Assembly (NCBI RefSeq): GCF_003865365.1
Contig: NZ_RQVR01000017.1
Span: forward strand, 1 to 58,768
Length of the DNA: 58,768 nt
Direction: 5' to 3'
DNA from: Flavobacterium macacae
GTDB lineage: Bacteria; Bacteroidota; Bacteroidia; Flavobacteriales; Flavobacteriaceae
Part shown: in pieces, positions 25,036 through 33,114 of the stretch
How the letters are laid out: the number at the start of each line of letters is the position of its first letter
How positions within the stretch are numbered: position 1 is the first letter of the stretch
Position numbers and translations under genes: made by a program
Notes under the pieces: generated by a model
Told to the model about the DNA's origin: nothing
What the model saw: only the letters and a program-made list of their open reading frames with translations
Database searches by the model: none

Positions 25036-27177
25036 ATGAAATTTTTAAGACTTTTAGTCCTTTTATTGGTTGTTCCTGCATATGCACAGCAAGGCGGGAT
25101 GTGGATTCCGTCGCTTTTGAAAGGAATGAACGAGAGTGAAATGAAAAATCTGGGAATGAAAATGAAGGCGTCTGACATTTATGACGTCAATAAATCAAGC
25201 CTTAAAGATGCTGTACCGCAGTTTAACGGCGGTTGTACTTCAGAAGTTATTTCTGACCAAGGACTTTTATTAACAAATCACCACTGTGGTTTTGGAGAAA
25301 TCCAATCTCATTCTTCAGTCGAAAACGATTATTTGACAGATGGTTTTTGGGCAAAATCATTGGAAGAAGAATTGCCAAATGAAGACTTGGAAGTTACTTT
25401 TATTGTAAAAATTGAAGATGTAACAACTCAAGTTTTAAACGGAGTTGCAGGAATTTCTTCTGAATCTGACAAGCAAAAAAAGATTCAAGAAAACATTACT
25501 GCGTTGACAAAATCATCACCGAAAGAATCGTGGCAAGAAAATAGAATCCGTACTTTTTATGAAGGAAATCAGTATATTTTATTCGTAATTGAAAGCTATA
25601 CAGACGTTCGTTTGGTGGGCGCACCGCCTTCTTCAATCGGAAAATTTGGTTCAGACACTGACAACTGGGTTTGGCCACGTCACACCGGAGATTTTTCGTT
25701 GTTCAGAATTTACGCGGATAAAAATAACCGTCCGGCGAAGTATTCAAAAGATAACGTGCCATACAAACCGAAGCACTTTTTGCCAGTTTCTATTAAAGGT
25801 GTAGAAGAAAATGACTTTACATTGGTTTTTGGGTACCCAGGAAGAACCACAGAATATTTACCATCTATGGCTGTGGAACAACTAGTAAACAGCTTGAATC
25901 CTGCAAAAATTGAAATTCGTGACAGAGCTTTGAAAGTGACTGACGGGTTTATGAGAAAAGACAATGCGATTAAAATTCAATATGCTTCAAAATATGCAGG
26001 AATTGCAAATTATTGGAAAAAATGGATTGGTGAAACGCAAGGTTTAAAAAAATCAAATGCAATTCAAATCAAGAAAAACTTTGAAAAAGATTTCTTGGAA
26101 AAAGCTACAAAAGCAGGAAAACAAGCCGAATACGGAAATTTGTTTATTGACTTCAAAAAGAATTATGATGAAATCGCTCCGTACGCCTTAAGCAGGGATT
26201 ATTTCATGGAAGTGGTTTTGAGAAATACAGAATTGCTTGCAACAGGTTATAAATTATACCAATTAGAGCAGATTTACAATTTAAGAGGCGAGCAATCCTT
26301 CACGGACAGAAAAAACAATTTGTCAACAGGAATGGGCGAGTTCTACAAAAACTTCAATGCTTCGGTAGATGAAAAAGTATTTGAGCAGCTGATTGAATTG
26401 TATGCAACAAAAGCTCCTCAAGAATTCTTACCTGCGAATTTAAAAAATGCTGATTTCAAGAAATTGACTTCAGAAATTTACAGCCAATCAAAATTGACAA
26501 GCTATAACAAATTCAAAGAATTGCTTTCTGGAGACACCAAAACTGTTTTGGCAAACATCAACGCTGACAAAGGGTTTCAATTGGTAAAATCTTTGGCAGA
26601 TGTTTATTTAAAAGATGTGAATCCGAAATATGAGGAAATCAACTCAAGAATTGCGGCGTTGCAAAGAACCTATATGAAAGGAATTTTAGAATTAAGTCCG
26701 AAAGAAGCTCGAATTTTCCCAGATGCCAATAGCACCTTAAGAGTAACTTATGGCCAAGTTAAAGGATACAATCCGAATGACGCCGTGAGTTATGACCACA
26801 CCACTTACTTAGATGGTGTAATGGAAAAATACATTCCGGGAGATTATGAATTTGACGTTCCTGCAAAATTGGTTGAACTATATAATAATAAAGATTATGG
26901 TCAATATGGAACCAATGGTAAATTGGCTGTCAATTTCATCGGTACAAATCACACAACGGGAGGAAATTCTGGAAGCCCAGCAATTGACGCCAAAGGAAAC
27001 CTTGTTGGATTAAATTTTGACCGTGTTTGGGAAGGAACGATGAGCGATATTTTCTATGATCCAGCCATTTGCAGAAATATTATGGTCGATATGCGTTACG
27101 TCTTATTCATCATTGACAAGTATGCGGGTGCGCAACGATTAATCGACGAAATGAAAATTGTTGGAGGAAAGAAATAA
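25036..27177 (+). CDS. S46 family dipeptidyl peptidase (DPP11-like)
   Basis: This 713-residue periplasmic serine exopeptidase removes dipeptides from peptide N-termini. A signal peptide ends near residue 18 (PAYAQ). The chymotrypsin-like triad is visible as His in LTNHHCGFG (H82/H83), Asp in WPRHTGDFS, and Ser645 in GGNSGSP. The residue 18 positions after the serine, which separates DPP7 (Gly) from DPP11 (Arg or Ser), is Arg663 in FDRVWEG. That predicts DPP11-type cleavage after Asp or Glu. Length matches the family (about 710-720). It is monocistronic in appearance. Confidence 0.9.
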   Translation: MKFLRLLVLLLVVPAYAQQGGMWIPSLLKGMNESEMKNLGMKMKASDIYDVNKSSLKDAVPQFNGGCTSEVISDQGLLLTNHHCGFGEIQSHSSVENDYLTDGFWAKSLEEELPNEDLEVTFIVKIEDVTTQVLNGVAGISSESDKQKKIQENITALTKSSPKESWQENRIRTFYEGNQYILFVIESYTDVRLVGAPPSSIGKFGSDTDNWVWPRHTGDFSLFRIYADKNNRPAKYSKDNVPYKPKHFLPVSIKGVEENDFTLVFGYPGRTTEYLPSMAVEQLVNSLNPAKIEIRDRALKVTDGFMRKDNAIKIQYASKYAGIANYWKKWIGETQGLKKSNAIQIKKNFEKDFLEKATKAGKQAEYGNLFIDFKKNYDEIAPYALSRDYFMEVVLRNTELLATGYKLYQLEQIYNLRGEQSFTDRKNNLSTGMGEFYKNFNASVDEKVFEQLIELYATKAPQEFLPANLKNADFKKLTSEIYSQSKLTSYNKFKELLSGDTKTVLANINADKGFQLVKSLADVYLKDVNPKYEEINSRIAALQRTYMKGILELSPKEARIFPDANSTLRVTYGQVKGYNPNDAVSYDHTTYLDGVMEKYIPGDYEFDVPAKLVELYNNKDYGQYGTNGKLAVNFIGTNHTTGGNSGSPAIDAKGNLVGLNFDRVWEGTMSDIFYDPAICRNIMVDMRYVLFIIDKYAGAQRLIDEMKIVGGKK

Positions 27178-27386
27178 TTGCTTTTTTTGAATGTGAATTT
27201 TTGTGAAATATCGAAAAGTTAACGACTAATTTTGAGGATTTTTTACTGCAACTTCCTTTTTAAGGTTTAACTCCTTAATTGCTTACTTTAAAAAGGCCTT
27301 AAAACACTGGACATCATTGAATTATTACATTAAAAAAAACTTTTAAAAAAAAAAGCTCTAAATATTTTATGATATTAAAAAATTTA

Positions 27387-27394
27387 TATCTTTG
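27387..27394 (+). promoter_or_regulatory. -7 element of the small lipoprotein gene
   Basis: TATCTTTG is an exact TAnnTTTG match and puts the transcript start near 27399, giving a leader of about 32 nt. The upstream DNA is very A/T-rich, and no clear -33 TTG is seen. Confidence 0.55.
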
Positions 27395-27430
27395 CTCCGA
27401 ATTAATAATTAACCTTTATAATTAAGTAAG

Positions 27431-27661
27431 ATGAAAAAAATCGCATTAAGCCTAGCATTAGTTGCTACTATGGCATTCGTATCTTGTAAAGAAACTGCAA
27501 CTGAAGAAGCTGCTGAAGCAAACACTGAAGCTGTTGAAGCTAACACTGAAGCTCAAGTTGAAGCTGTAGAAGCTCAAGCTGACGCTACTGTTGACTCTGC
27601 TAAAGCTAACGCTGAAGTAAAAGTTGAAGAAGCTAAAGCTACTGAAGAAGCTGCTAAATAA
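27431..27661 (+). CDS. Small Ala/Glu-rich lipoprotein
   Basis: This 76-residue predicted lipoprotein has a signal peptide with the lipobox AFVSC. The mature part is almost only Ala, Glu, Thr, Val and Lys, with internal repeats (EANTEAVEANTEAQVEAVEA) that should form one long amphipathic helix. Codon use is strikingly uniform (GCT, GAA), as in highly expressed genes, and the gene has a consensus -7 element and a strong terminator of its own. It may be an abundant envelope lipoprotein analogous to Lpp, but there is no direct evidence for that. Confidence 0.8.
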   Translation: MKKIALSLALVATMAFVSCKETATEEAAEANTEAVEANTEAQVEAVEAQADATVDSAKANAEVKVEEAKATEEAAK

Positions 27662-27684
27662 TTAGCACTTTGCATTCAAAAATC

Positions 27685-27711
27685 AACCTCGCTTTTAGCG
27701 GGGTTTTTTTA
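27685..27711 (+). terminator. Intrinsic terminator of the small lipoprotein gene
   Basis: The 9-bp stem AACCTCGCT / AGCGGGGTT closes a TTT loop and is followed by a run of T. Confidence 0.85.
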
Positions 27712-27730
27712 TGCCCAAAAAAAATACTGA

Positions 27731-28078
27731 TTACAAATCAGCAAAAATATCGGCTCCGGTAAAGTCTAACGTTTCCGCCTTTGGAACATACAGCCGAACC
27801 TCAGCTACTCCCTTTTCCAAACGCAACGATGTATTAAACTTTCTACTTGTCGCATACACCTTATCATTAATAATAAGACGGTAGAAAAATTTTCCGCTTG
27901 ACGTTTTAAATTTCATGCAGAAGGCATTTTCCGCATTCGCCTTGATAAGCTCTATATCCGACTCTATATCCATCTTTAATTCATAAGCCGAACTTGTGAA
28001 CACAATCTTGCCTTTACGCGACGTATAAGCGAATTTATAGTGGTCCTCATCTTTTTTCGTGATTACGAATGCACCCAT
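27731..28078 (-). CDS. YegP-like (DUF1508) protein
   Basis: This 115-residue protein looks like two tandem DUF1508 units of about 50 residues. The first is FVITKKDEDHYKFAYTSRKG ... TSSAYELKMDIESDIELIKANA. The second is FCMKFKTSSGKFFYRLIIND followed by a diverged end. YegP-like proteins are small alpha/beta proteins of unknown function, often duplicated. ATG start at 28078. It converges on the small lipoprotein gene. Family call is moderate because the second unit is diverged. Confidence 0.65.
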   Translation of the reverse strand: MGAFVITKKDEDHYKFAYTSRKGKIVFTSSAYELKMDIESDIELIKANAENAFCMKFKTSSGKFFYRLIINDKVYATSRKFNTSLRLEKGVAEVRLYVPKAETLDFTGADIFADL

Positions 28079-28237
28079 AGCTTTTTTAAAGTTTTGTTTG
28101 AGATAAATATACAGAAGTAAATAAAGAAACCGCAGGTTCGCCTTTTCATTTTATTCACTACATCTAAAATTGTTTATCAGAAATTTGCGAATTTGATAAA
28201 ATAAAAAAAGCTCCAAACATAGTTTGAAGCTTTTTTG

Positions 28238-28323
28238 TACTCAGAGCGGGACTTGAACCCGCACGAACATTGCTGTTCACTGGATTTTAAGTCCAGCGTG
28301 TCTACCAATTTCACCATCCGAGC
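28238..28323 (-). tRNA. tRNA-Leu (anticodon UAA)
   Basis: On the minus strand, acceptor GCTCGGA pairs with TCTGAGT (two G-T pairs) and the discriminator is A. The anticodon stem-loop is CTGGA-CTTAAAA-TCCAG, giving UAA. A long variable arm (tgaacagcaatgttcgt) marks it as class II, and GGTTCAAGTCC forms the T-loop. CCA is not encoded. Length is 86 nt. Confidence 0.95.
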
Positions 28324-28354
28324 ATTTCTGCTATAAAAGCAGTATAAGATGCTG

Positions 28355-28427
28355 AGCGAAAAACGGGGCTCGAACCCGCGACCTCGACCTTGGCAAGGTC
28401 GCGCTCTACCAACTGAGCTATTTTCGC
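28355..28427 (-). tRNA. tRNA-Gly (anticodon GCC)
   Basis: On the minus strand, GCGAAAA pairs with TTTTCGC and the discriminator is T. The anticodon stem-loop is CGACC-TTGCCAA-GGTCG, giving GCC. The T-loop GGTTCGAGCCC is standard. It lies 31 nt upstream of tRNA-Leu and both are probably one transcript. Confidence 0.95.
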
Positions 28428-28568
28428 ATTCTTTATTTGTAAGAACCGCAACACTTGAACCGTATTGCGGATGCAAATTTAATACATTAATTCAATTACA
28501 CAAGCACTTTTACGAAAAAAATTGAATAAAAATTATAACCTTCTGATAACGTAATATTTAAAAACAAA

Positions 28569-31175
28569 TTATTTCTTGGTCAGCATTCGTTTGATTTCAT
28601 TCAGCTTCATCAATGCTTCCACCGGCGTCAGAGTATTGATATCTAAATTTAAAATTTCGTCTTTGATTTCTTCTAAAAGCGGATCATCCAAATTAAAAAA
28701 GCTCATTTGCATTTCGTCTTTTTCAGATTTTATTCCGTTTAAAGCTTCACCCGAATGGTCTTTTTCTAATTTCTTCAAAAGCTTTTGCGCTTTTTGAATC
28801 ACGGTCTGAGGCATTCCCGCCATTTTAGCCACGTGAATTCCGAAACTGTGGGCACTTCCGCCTTTGACCAATTTACGGATGAACAAAACGTTGTCTTTTA
28901 ATTCTTTTACCGAAACGTTATAATTCTGGATTCGTGCTAGAATATCGCTCATTTCGTTTAACTCGTGGTAATGCGTCGCGAATAATGTTTTCGGCCTTCC
29001 TGGATGCTCGTGCAAGTATTCTGCAATCGCCCAAGCAATCGAAATTCCGTCATACGTACTCGTTCCACGACCGATTTCATCCAATAATACCAAACTTCTG
29101 TCTGACAGATTATTCAAAATCGAAGCCGTTTCATTCATTTCTACCATAAAAGTAGATTCACCCATCGAAATATTATCAGAAGCCCCAACTCTGGTAAAAA
29201 TCTTGTCGATGATTCCCATTCGTACGCTTTCTGCAGGCACAAAACTTCCCATCTGGGCAAGCAATACAATCAAAGCCGTTTGGCGCAAAATAGCCGACTT
29301 ACCCGACATATTCGGCCCCGTAATCATAATCAACTGCTGTGATTCTCTGTCCAAATAAACGTCATTTGAAATATAAGGAACTCCGACAGGCAATTGTTTT
29401 TCAATCACTGGATGGCGACCGTTTTTGATATCCAATTCAAAAGTATCGTCTAAAACTGGGCAGACATAATTATTTTCAATCGCCAATTGCGTGAACGAAG
29501 TCAAACAATCCAACTGTGCCACCAAGTTCGCATTCAACTGAACCGGCTTGATATACGTAGAAATCCAAACCACTAATTGTTCAAAAAGCTGGCTTTCTAA
29601 TTGATGGATTTTTTCTTCTGCCCCTAAAATTTTTGACTCGTATTCTTTTAATTCTTCCGTAATATATCTTTCGGCATTGACCAAAGTCTGCTTTCTGATC
29701 CATTCTGCCGGAACTTTATCTTTGTGCGTATTTCGAACTTCAATGTAATATCCGAAGACATTATTAAACGAAATTTTCAACGAAGTAATTCCGGTTCTTT
29801 CTGATTCGCGTTTTTCAATTCCTTCCAAATATTCTTTTCCGGTATTTGAAATATCGCGCAGTTCATCTAATTCTGGATGAACGCCACGAGCAATCGCATT
29901 TCCTTTATTGATCGAAACCGGCGAATCTGGATTTAGCGTCGTTTTAATTTTTTCTCGTAATAAATCACAGCTGTGCAAACTGTCGCCGATGACTTTCACG
30001 GCTTCGTTTTTACTTTCTAAAGCCAATGATTTTATCGGAATAATCGCATCCAAAGAATCTTTTAAATACACCACTTCTCTCGGCGATACTTTTCCGGTGG
30101 CAACTTTAGAAATCAAACGTTCCAAATCAGAAATCTGCTTGATTTGGTATTGGATGCTTTTTAAAACTTCCTGATTTTCTTTCAAATACGAAACCACTTC
30201 GTGACGGCCTTGAATTTTGTGTTTGTCTTTCAAAGGCAAAGCGAGCCAGCGTTTCAAAAGCCTTCCTCCCATTGGCGAAAGCGTCCTATCAATCACATCT
30301 AAAAGCGTTACGGCATTCGGATTATAACTGTGGTACAATTCTAAATTTCGAATCGTAAATCGGTCCATCCAAACATAAGCGTCTTCTGCAATGCGCTGAA
30401 TCGAGGTGATATGCTGTACTTTATTATGTTGCGTTTCGCCCAAATAATATAAAATCGCGCCCGAAGCAATAATTCCTTCTGGCAATTCTTCCACGCCAAA
30501 ACCTTTTAAAGAATTGGTTTGAAAGTGATTGGTAAGGGTTTCAAAAGCATAATCTTCTTTATAAATCCAATCTTCCAAATAAAAACTGTGATAATCTTCG
30601 CCAAAAGCTTCCTTGAAATCGGCTTTGTTTTGCTTTGGAACCAACACTTCACTCGGGCTAAAATTTTGAAGTAATTTGTCAATATATTCTTCATTTCCTT
30701 GGGCCGACAGAAATTCTCCGGTAGAAACATCCAAGAAAGAAATTCCGATGATTCTTTTTCCGAAGTAAATCGAAGCCAAGAAATTGTTTGATTTTGATTG
30801 CAAAACCTCATCGTTCATCGAAACTCCAGGAGTCACCAATTCGGTCACGCCACGTTTCACGATGGTTTTGGTCATTTTTGGATCTTCTAATTGGTCGCAA
30901 ATTGCCACACGAAGTCCTGCTTTTACCAATTTTGGCAAATACGTATTGATGGAATGATGCGGAAATCCTGCCAAAGCTGTTTCAGTTTCAGAACCCGCGC
31001 CTCTTTTTGTCAAGGTAATTCCGAGGATTTTCGACGCGCGAACGGCATCTTCACCAAAAGTTTCGTAAAAATCTCCAACTCTAAACAACAGGCAGGCATC
31101 AGGATATTTCCTTTTGATTTCGTTGTATTGTTTCATTAAAGGCGTTTCTTTGGGAGTTTTATCTTTTGAGGCCAA
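28569..31175 (-). CDS. mutS: DNA mismatch repair protein MutS
   Basis: This 868-residue mismatch-recognition ATPase binds mispaired or looped DNA and recruits MutL. The mismatch-reading Phe-x-Glu motif is in [13 protein letters not shown] near the N-terminus. Lever and clamp domains occupy the middle, followed by Walker [25 protein letters not shown], and Walker [14 protein letters not shown]. Start is TTG at 31175, giving [17 protein letters not shown]; the only nearby ATG (at codon 14, MKQYNEIK) would remove conserved-looking residues. Its 5' end faces the TrmH-family gene divergently across 65 bp. Confidence 0.95.
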   Translation of the reverse strand: MASKDKTPKETPLMKQYNEIKRKYPDACLLFRVGDFYETFGEDAVRASKILGITLTKRGAGSETETALAGFPHHSINTYLPKLVKAGLRVAICDQLEDPKMTKTIVKRGVTELVTPGVSMNDEVLQSKSNNFLASIYFGKRIIGISFLDVSTGEFLSAQGNEEYIDKLLQNFSPSEVLVPKQNKADFKEAFGEDYHSFYLEDWIYKEDYAFETLTNHFQTNSLKGFGVEELPEGIIASGAILYYLGETQHNKVQHITSIQRIAEDAYVWMDRFTIRNLELYHSYNPNAVTLLDVIDRTLSPMGGRLLKRWLALPLKDKHKIQGRHEVVSYLKENQEVLKSIQYQIKQISDLERLISKVATGKVSPREVVYLKDSLDAIIPIKSLALESKNEAVKVIGDSLHSCDLLREKIKTTLNPDSPVSINKGNAIARGVHPELDELRDISNTGKEYLEGIEKRESERTGITSLKISFNNVFGYYIEVRNTHKDKVPAEWIRKQTLVNAERYITEELKEYESKILGAEEKIHQLESQLFEQLVVWISTYIKPVQLNANLVAQLDCLTSFTQLAIENNYVCPVLDDTFELDIKNGRHPVIEKQLPVGVPYISNDVYLDRESQQLIMITGPNMSGKSAILRQTALIVLLAQMGSFVPAESVRMGIIDKIFTRVGASDNISMGESTFMVEMNETASILNNLSDRSLVLLDEIGRGTSTYDGISIAWAIAEYLHEHPGRPKTLFATHYHELNEMSDILARIQNYNVSVKELKDNVLFIRKLVKGGSAHSFGIHVAKMAGMPQTVIQKAQKLLKKLEKDHSGEALNGIKSEKDEMQMSFFNLDDPLLEEIKDEILNLDINTLTPVEALMKLNEIKRMLTKK

Positions 31176-31195
31176 GGGATTTCGGAATTTTAAAT

Positions 31196-31203
31196 TATTT
31201 TTG
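31196..31203 (+). promoter_or_regulatory. -7 element of the TrmH-family gene
   Basis: TATTTTTG matches TAnnTTTG and lies 37 nt before the ATG at 31241. No certain -33 element is visible. Confidence 0.4.
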
Positions 31204-31240
31204 CTAAAGTAAAAAAACTAAAATTATTGCATCCGCATTT

Positions 31241-31771
31241 ATGAGAAAACTTGCCAACAGTGAACTTGAAAGAAAAACCATCGAAGATTTTAAACAAGCC
31301 GACAAAACGCCGATCATCATTATCTTAGACGATATCAGGAGTTTGCACAACATTGGTTCGGTTTTTAGAACGGCAGATGCGTTTTTAATCGAGAAGATTT
31401 ATTTGTGTGGCATTACCGCTGTTCCGCCAAATAAGGAAATTCACAAAACGGCGTTGGGTGCGACAGAAACCGTTTCTTGGGAATATGCCAAAGATGTTTT
31501 GGAAGTTATTCAGCAATTAAAACAAGAAAACGTGTCGGTTTTGGCGATTGAGCAAGTGGAAAATTCTATTTTTCTCCAAAATTTTTCTCCGGAAGAAAAC
31601 CAAAAATACGCCTTGGTTTTTGGAAACGAAGTCAAAGGCGTTTCGCAGGAAGCCGTTGCAATTTGCGATGGCGTGATTGAAATTCCGCAATTAGGAACAA
31701 AACATTCCTTGAATATTTCTGTAAGTGCCGGAATCGTAGTTTGGGATTTATTCCAAAAGCTTCGTTTCTAG
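31241..31771 (+). CDS. TrmH/SpoU family RNA 2'-O-methyltransferase
   Basis: This 176-residue SPOUT methyltransferase modifies ribose 2'-OH of tRNA or rRNA. The three SPOUT motifs are visible: DDIRSLHNIGSVFRTADAF (motif 1), LVFGNEVKGVSQEAV (motif 2), and IPQLGTKHSLNISVSAGIV (motif 3), together forming the trefoil knot SAM site. It lacks an N-terminal substrate-binding domain, like TrmL or short SpoU proteins. The RNA target is unknown. Its stop codon shares the palindrome CTAG with the stop of the convergent folK-dNK gene. Confidence 0.87.
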   Translation: MRKLANSELERKTIEDFKQADKTPIIIILDDIRSLHNIGSVFRTADAFLIEKIYLCGITAVPPNKEIHKTALGATETVSWEYAKDVLEVIQQLKQENVSVLAIEQVENSIFLQNFSPEENQKYALVFGNEVKGVSQEAVAICDGVIEIPQLGTKHSLNISVSAGIVVWDLFQKLRF

Positions 31772-32904
31772 TTCGAAATTTTGGTCTGAATTTCTTCCAA
31801 AATCTCTAAATAATCGGCTTGATTTTGCACAAAATCTTTATCTGAAACATCAATAATCAAAACATTCAAATCGGTCTGGGATTTAATGTAATCTAAATAA
31901 CCGCGATTGATTTTGTCTAAATATTCTGCCGGAATTTCTTGTTCGTAGGAACGTCCTCTTTTTTTGATATTTTCTAAAAGCCGTTCTGTATTTTGGTACA
32001 AATACACATACAAATCGGGCTTTTTCATTTCTTTGTAAATAATATCAAAAAGTGTTTTATACAAGCGATATTCGTCCTCGCCCAGGGTTACTTTGGCAAA
32101 AATCAACGATTTAAAAATATGATAATCGGCAACAATAAAATCTTTAAACAAATCAAATTGCGCCAAATCTTGTGACAATTGCTGGTATCGGTCCGCCAAA
32201 AAAGACATTTCCAACGGAAATGCATACCGCGCTTGGTCTTTGTAAAATTTAGGCAAAAACGGATTGTCAGCAAAACCTTCTAAAACGGTTTTCGCATTAA
32301 AATCCTCGGCAATTTTGTGCGTCAGCGTTGTTTTTCCAGCGCCAATATTTCCTTCGATGGCAATGTAATTGAATTGCTCGAACGAAAATTTTTCTGTTGG
32401 AGATTTTAGGCTAGAAATCACTTTGCAATCCGAATCATCTTCACAATCTTTCAATAATTCTAAAGTGTTTTTGTGTAAAATCGGATGCACAAAATCGGTT
32501 TTCAAATCATGCATCGGAAGCAAGACAAACTTTCTGTTCTGCATTTGCGGATGCGGAATTTGTAAATTTTCCGTATCCAAAACGTCTTCATTAAAAGAAA
32601 TAATATCAATGTCGATGATTCTGGCTTGGTAACCTATATCTCCATTTCTGATTCTTCCAAGCTTTTTTTCAGCTTGTAAAATTTCCTCCAAAACTTCTTC
32701 GGCAGATTTACAAGTATGAACCAAAACCGCACAATTGTAAAACGCGTCACTCTCAAATCCCCACGATGGACTCTCATAAAGCTTAGAAACTTTTACGACT
32801 GTCGCAATTTGGGAATGAATCAAATCAATGGCTTGCTCGATGTTATGGAGCTTTTCGCCTTGATTTGTTCCGATGGAAAGGATGATTTGATTTTGGATTT
32901 TCAT
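31768..32904 (-). CDS. folK: Fusion of folate biosynthesis HPPK (FolK) and a deoxynucleoside kinase
   Basis: This 378-residue protein has two enzymes in one chain. Residues 1 to about 150 are FolK, which pyrophosphorylates 6-hydroxymethyl-dihydropterin: ILSIGTNQGEKLHNIEQAI, YESPSWGFE, LGRIRNGDIGYQARIIDIDI and IPHPQMQNRKFVL are diagnostic. Residues from about 178 form a deoxynucleoside kinase with P-loop EGNIGAGKT (184-192), the DRYQQL segment and KRGRSYEQEIPAEYLDKI. The start is ATG 32904; TTG at 32913 would add three residues. The fusion is, to my memory, found in related Flavobacteriia, but this was not checked. Confidence 0.88.
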   Translation of the reverse strand: MKIQNQIILSIGTNQGEKLHNIEQAIDLIHSQIATVVKVSKLYESPSWGFESDAFYNCAVLVHTCKSAEEVLEEILQAEKKLGRIRNGDIGYQARIIDIDIISFNEDVLDTENLQIPHPQMQNRKFVLLPMHDLKTDFVHPILHKNTLELLKDCEDDSDCKVISSLKSPTEKFSFEQFNYIAIEGNIGAGKTTLTHKIAEDFNAKTVLEGFADNPFLPKFYKDQARYAFPLEMSFLADRYQQLSQDLAQFDLFKDFIVADYHIFKSLIFAKVTLGEDEYRLYKTLFDIIYKEMKKPDLYVYLYQNTERLLENIKKRGRSYEQEIPAEYLDKINRGYLDYIKSQTDLNVLIIDVSDKDFVQNQADYLEILEEIQTKISN

Positions 32905-33081
32905 AGTTTGCAAATTAAGGAAAAGAATTTCAGAAATTAATACCAGAATGAAGCTTGGGTAAAAAGGTTATCCACAATTTTCTTTTCTTTAATTATTACC
33001 TCAGATTTAAAACAAAATCTAAAATTCTTCGGTTAACAAAACTCTAACTTGTTAATACTATCTAAATCTGTAACGTTTGCC

Positions 33082-33089
33082 TAATTTTG
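33082..33089 (+). promoter_or_regulatory. -7 element of sppA
   Basis: TAATTTTG matches TAnnTTTG. The transcript would start near 33094, about 21 nt before the ATG. No TTG sits at ideal -33 spacing. Confidence 0.5.
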
Positions 33090-33114
33090 CACACTTATAA
33101 AGAAAAACCACATT

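Noticed and set aside
28079..28237. Possible extra RNA gene 5' of the tRNAs
   Set aside because: I looked for tRNA-like folds and found only short imperfect hairpins.
28177..28476. 99-codon minus-strand frame across the tRNA region
   Set aside because: It reads through both tRNA genes (the peptide includes the translated tRNA sequence), so it is not protein-coding.
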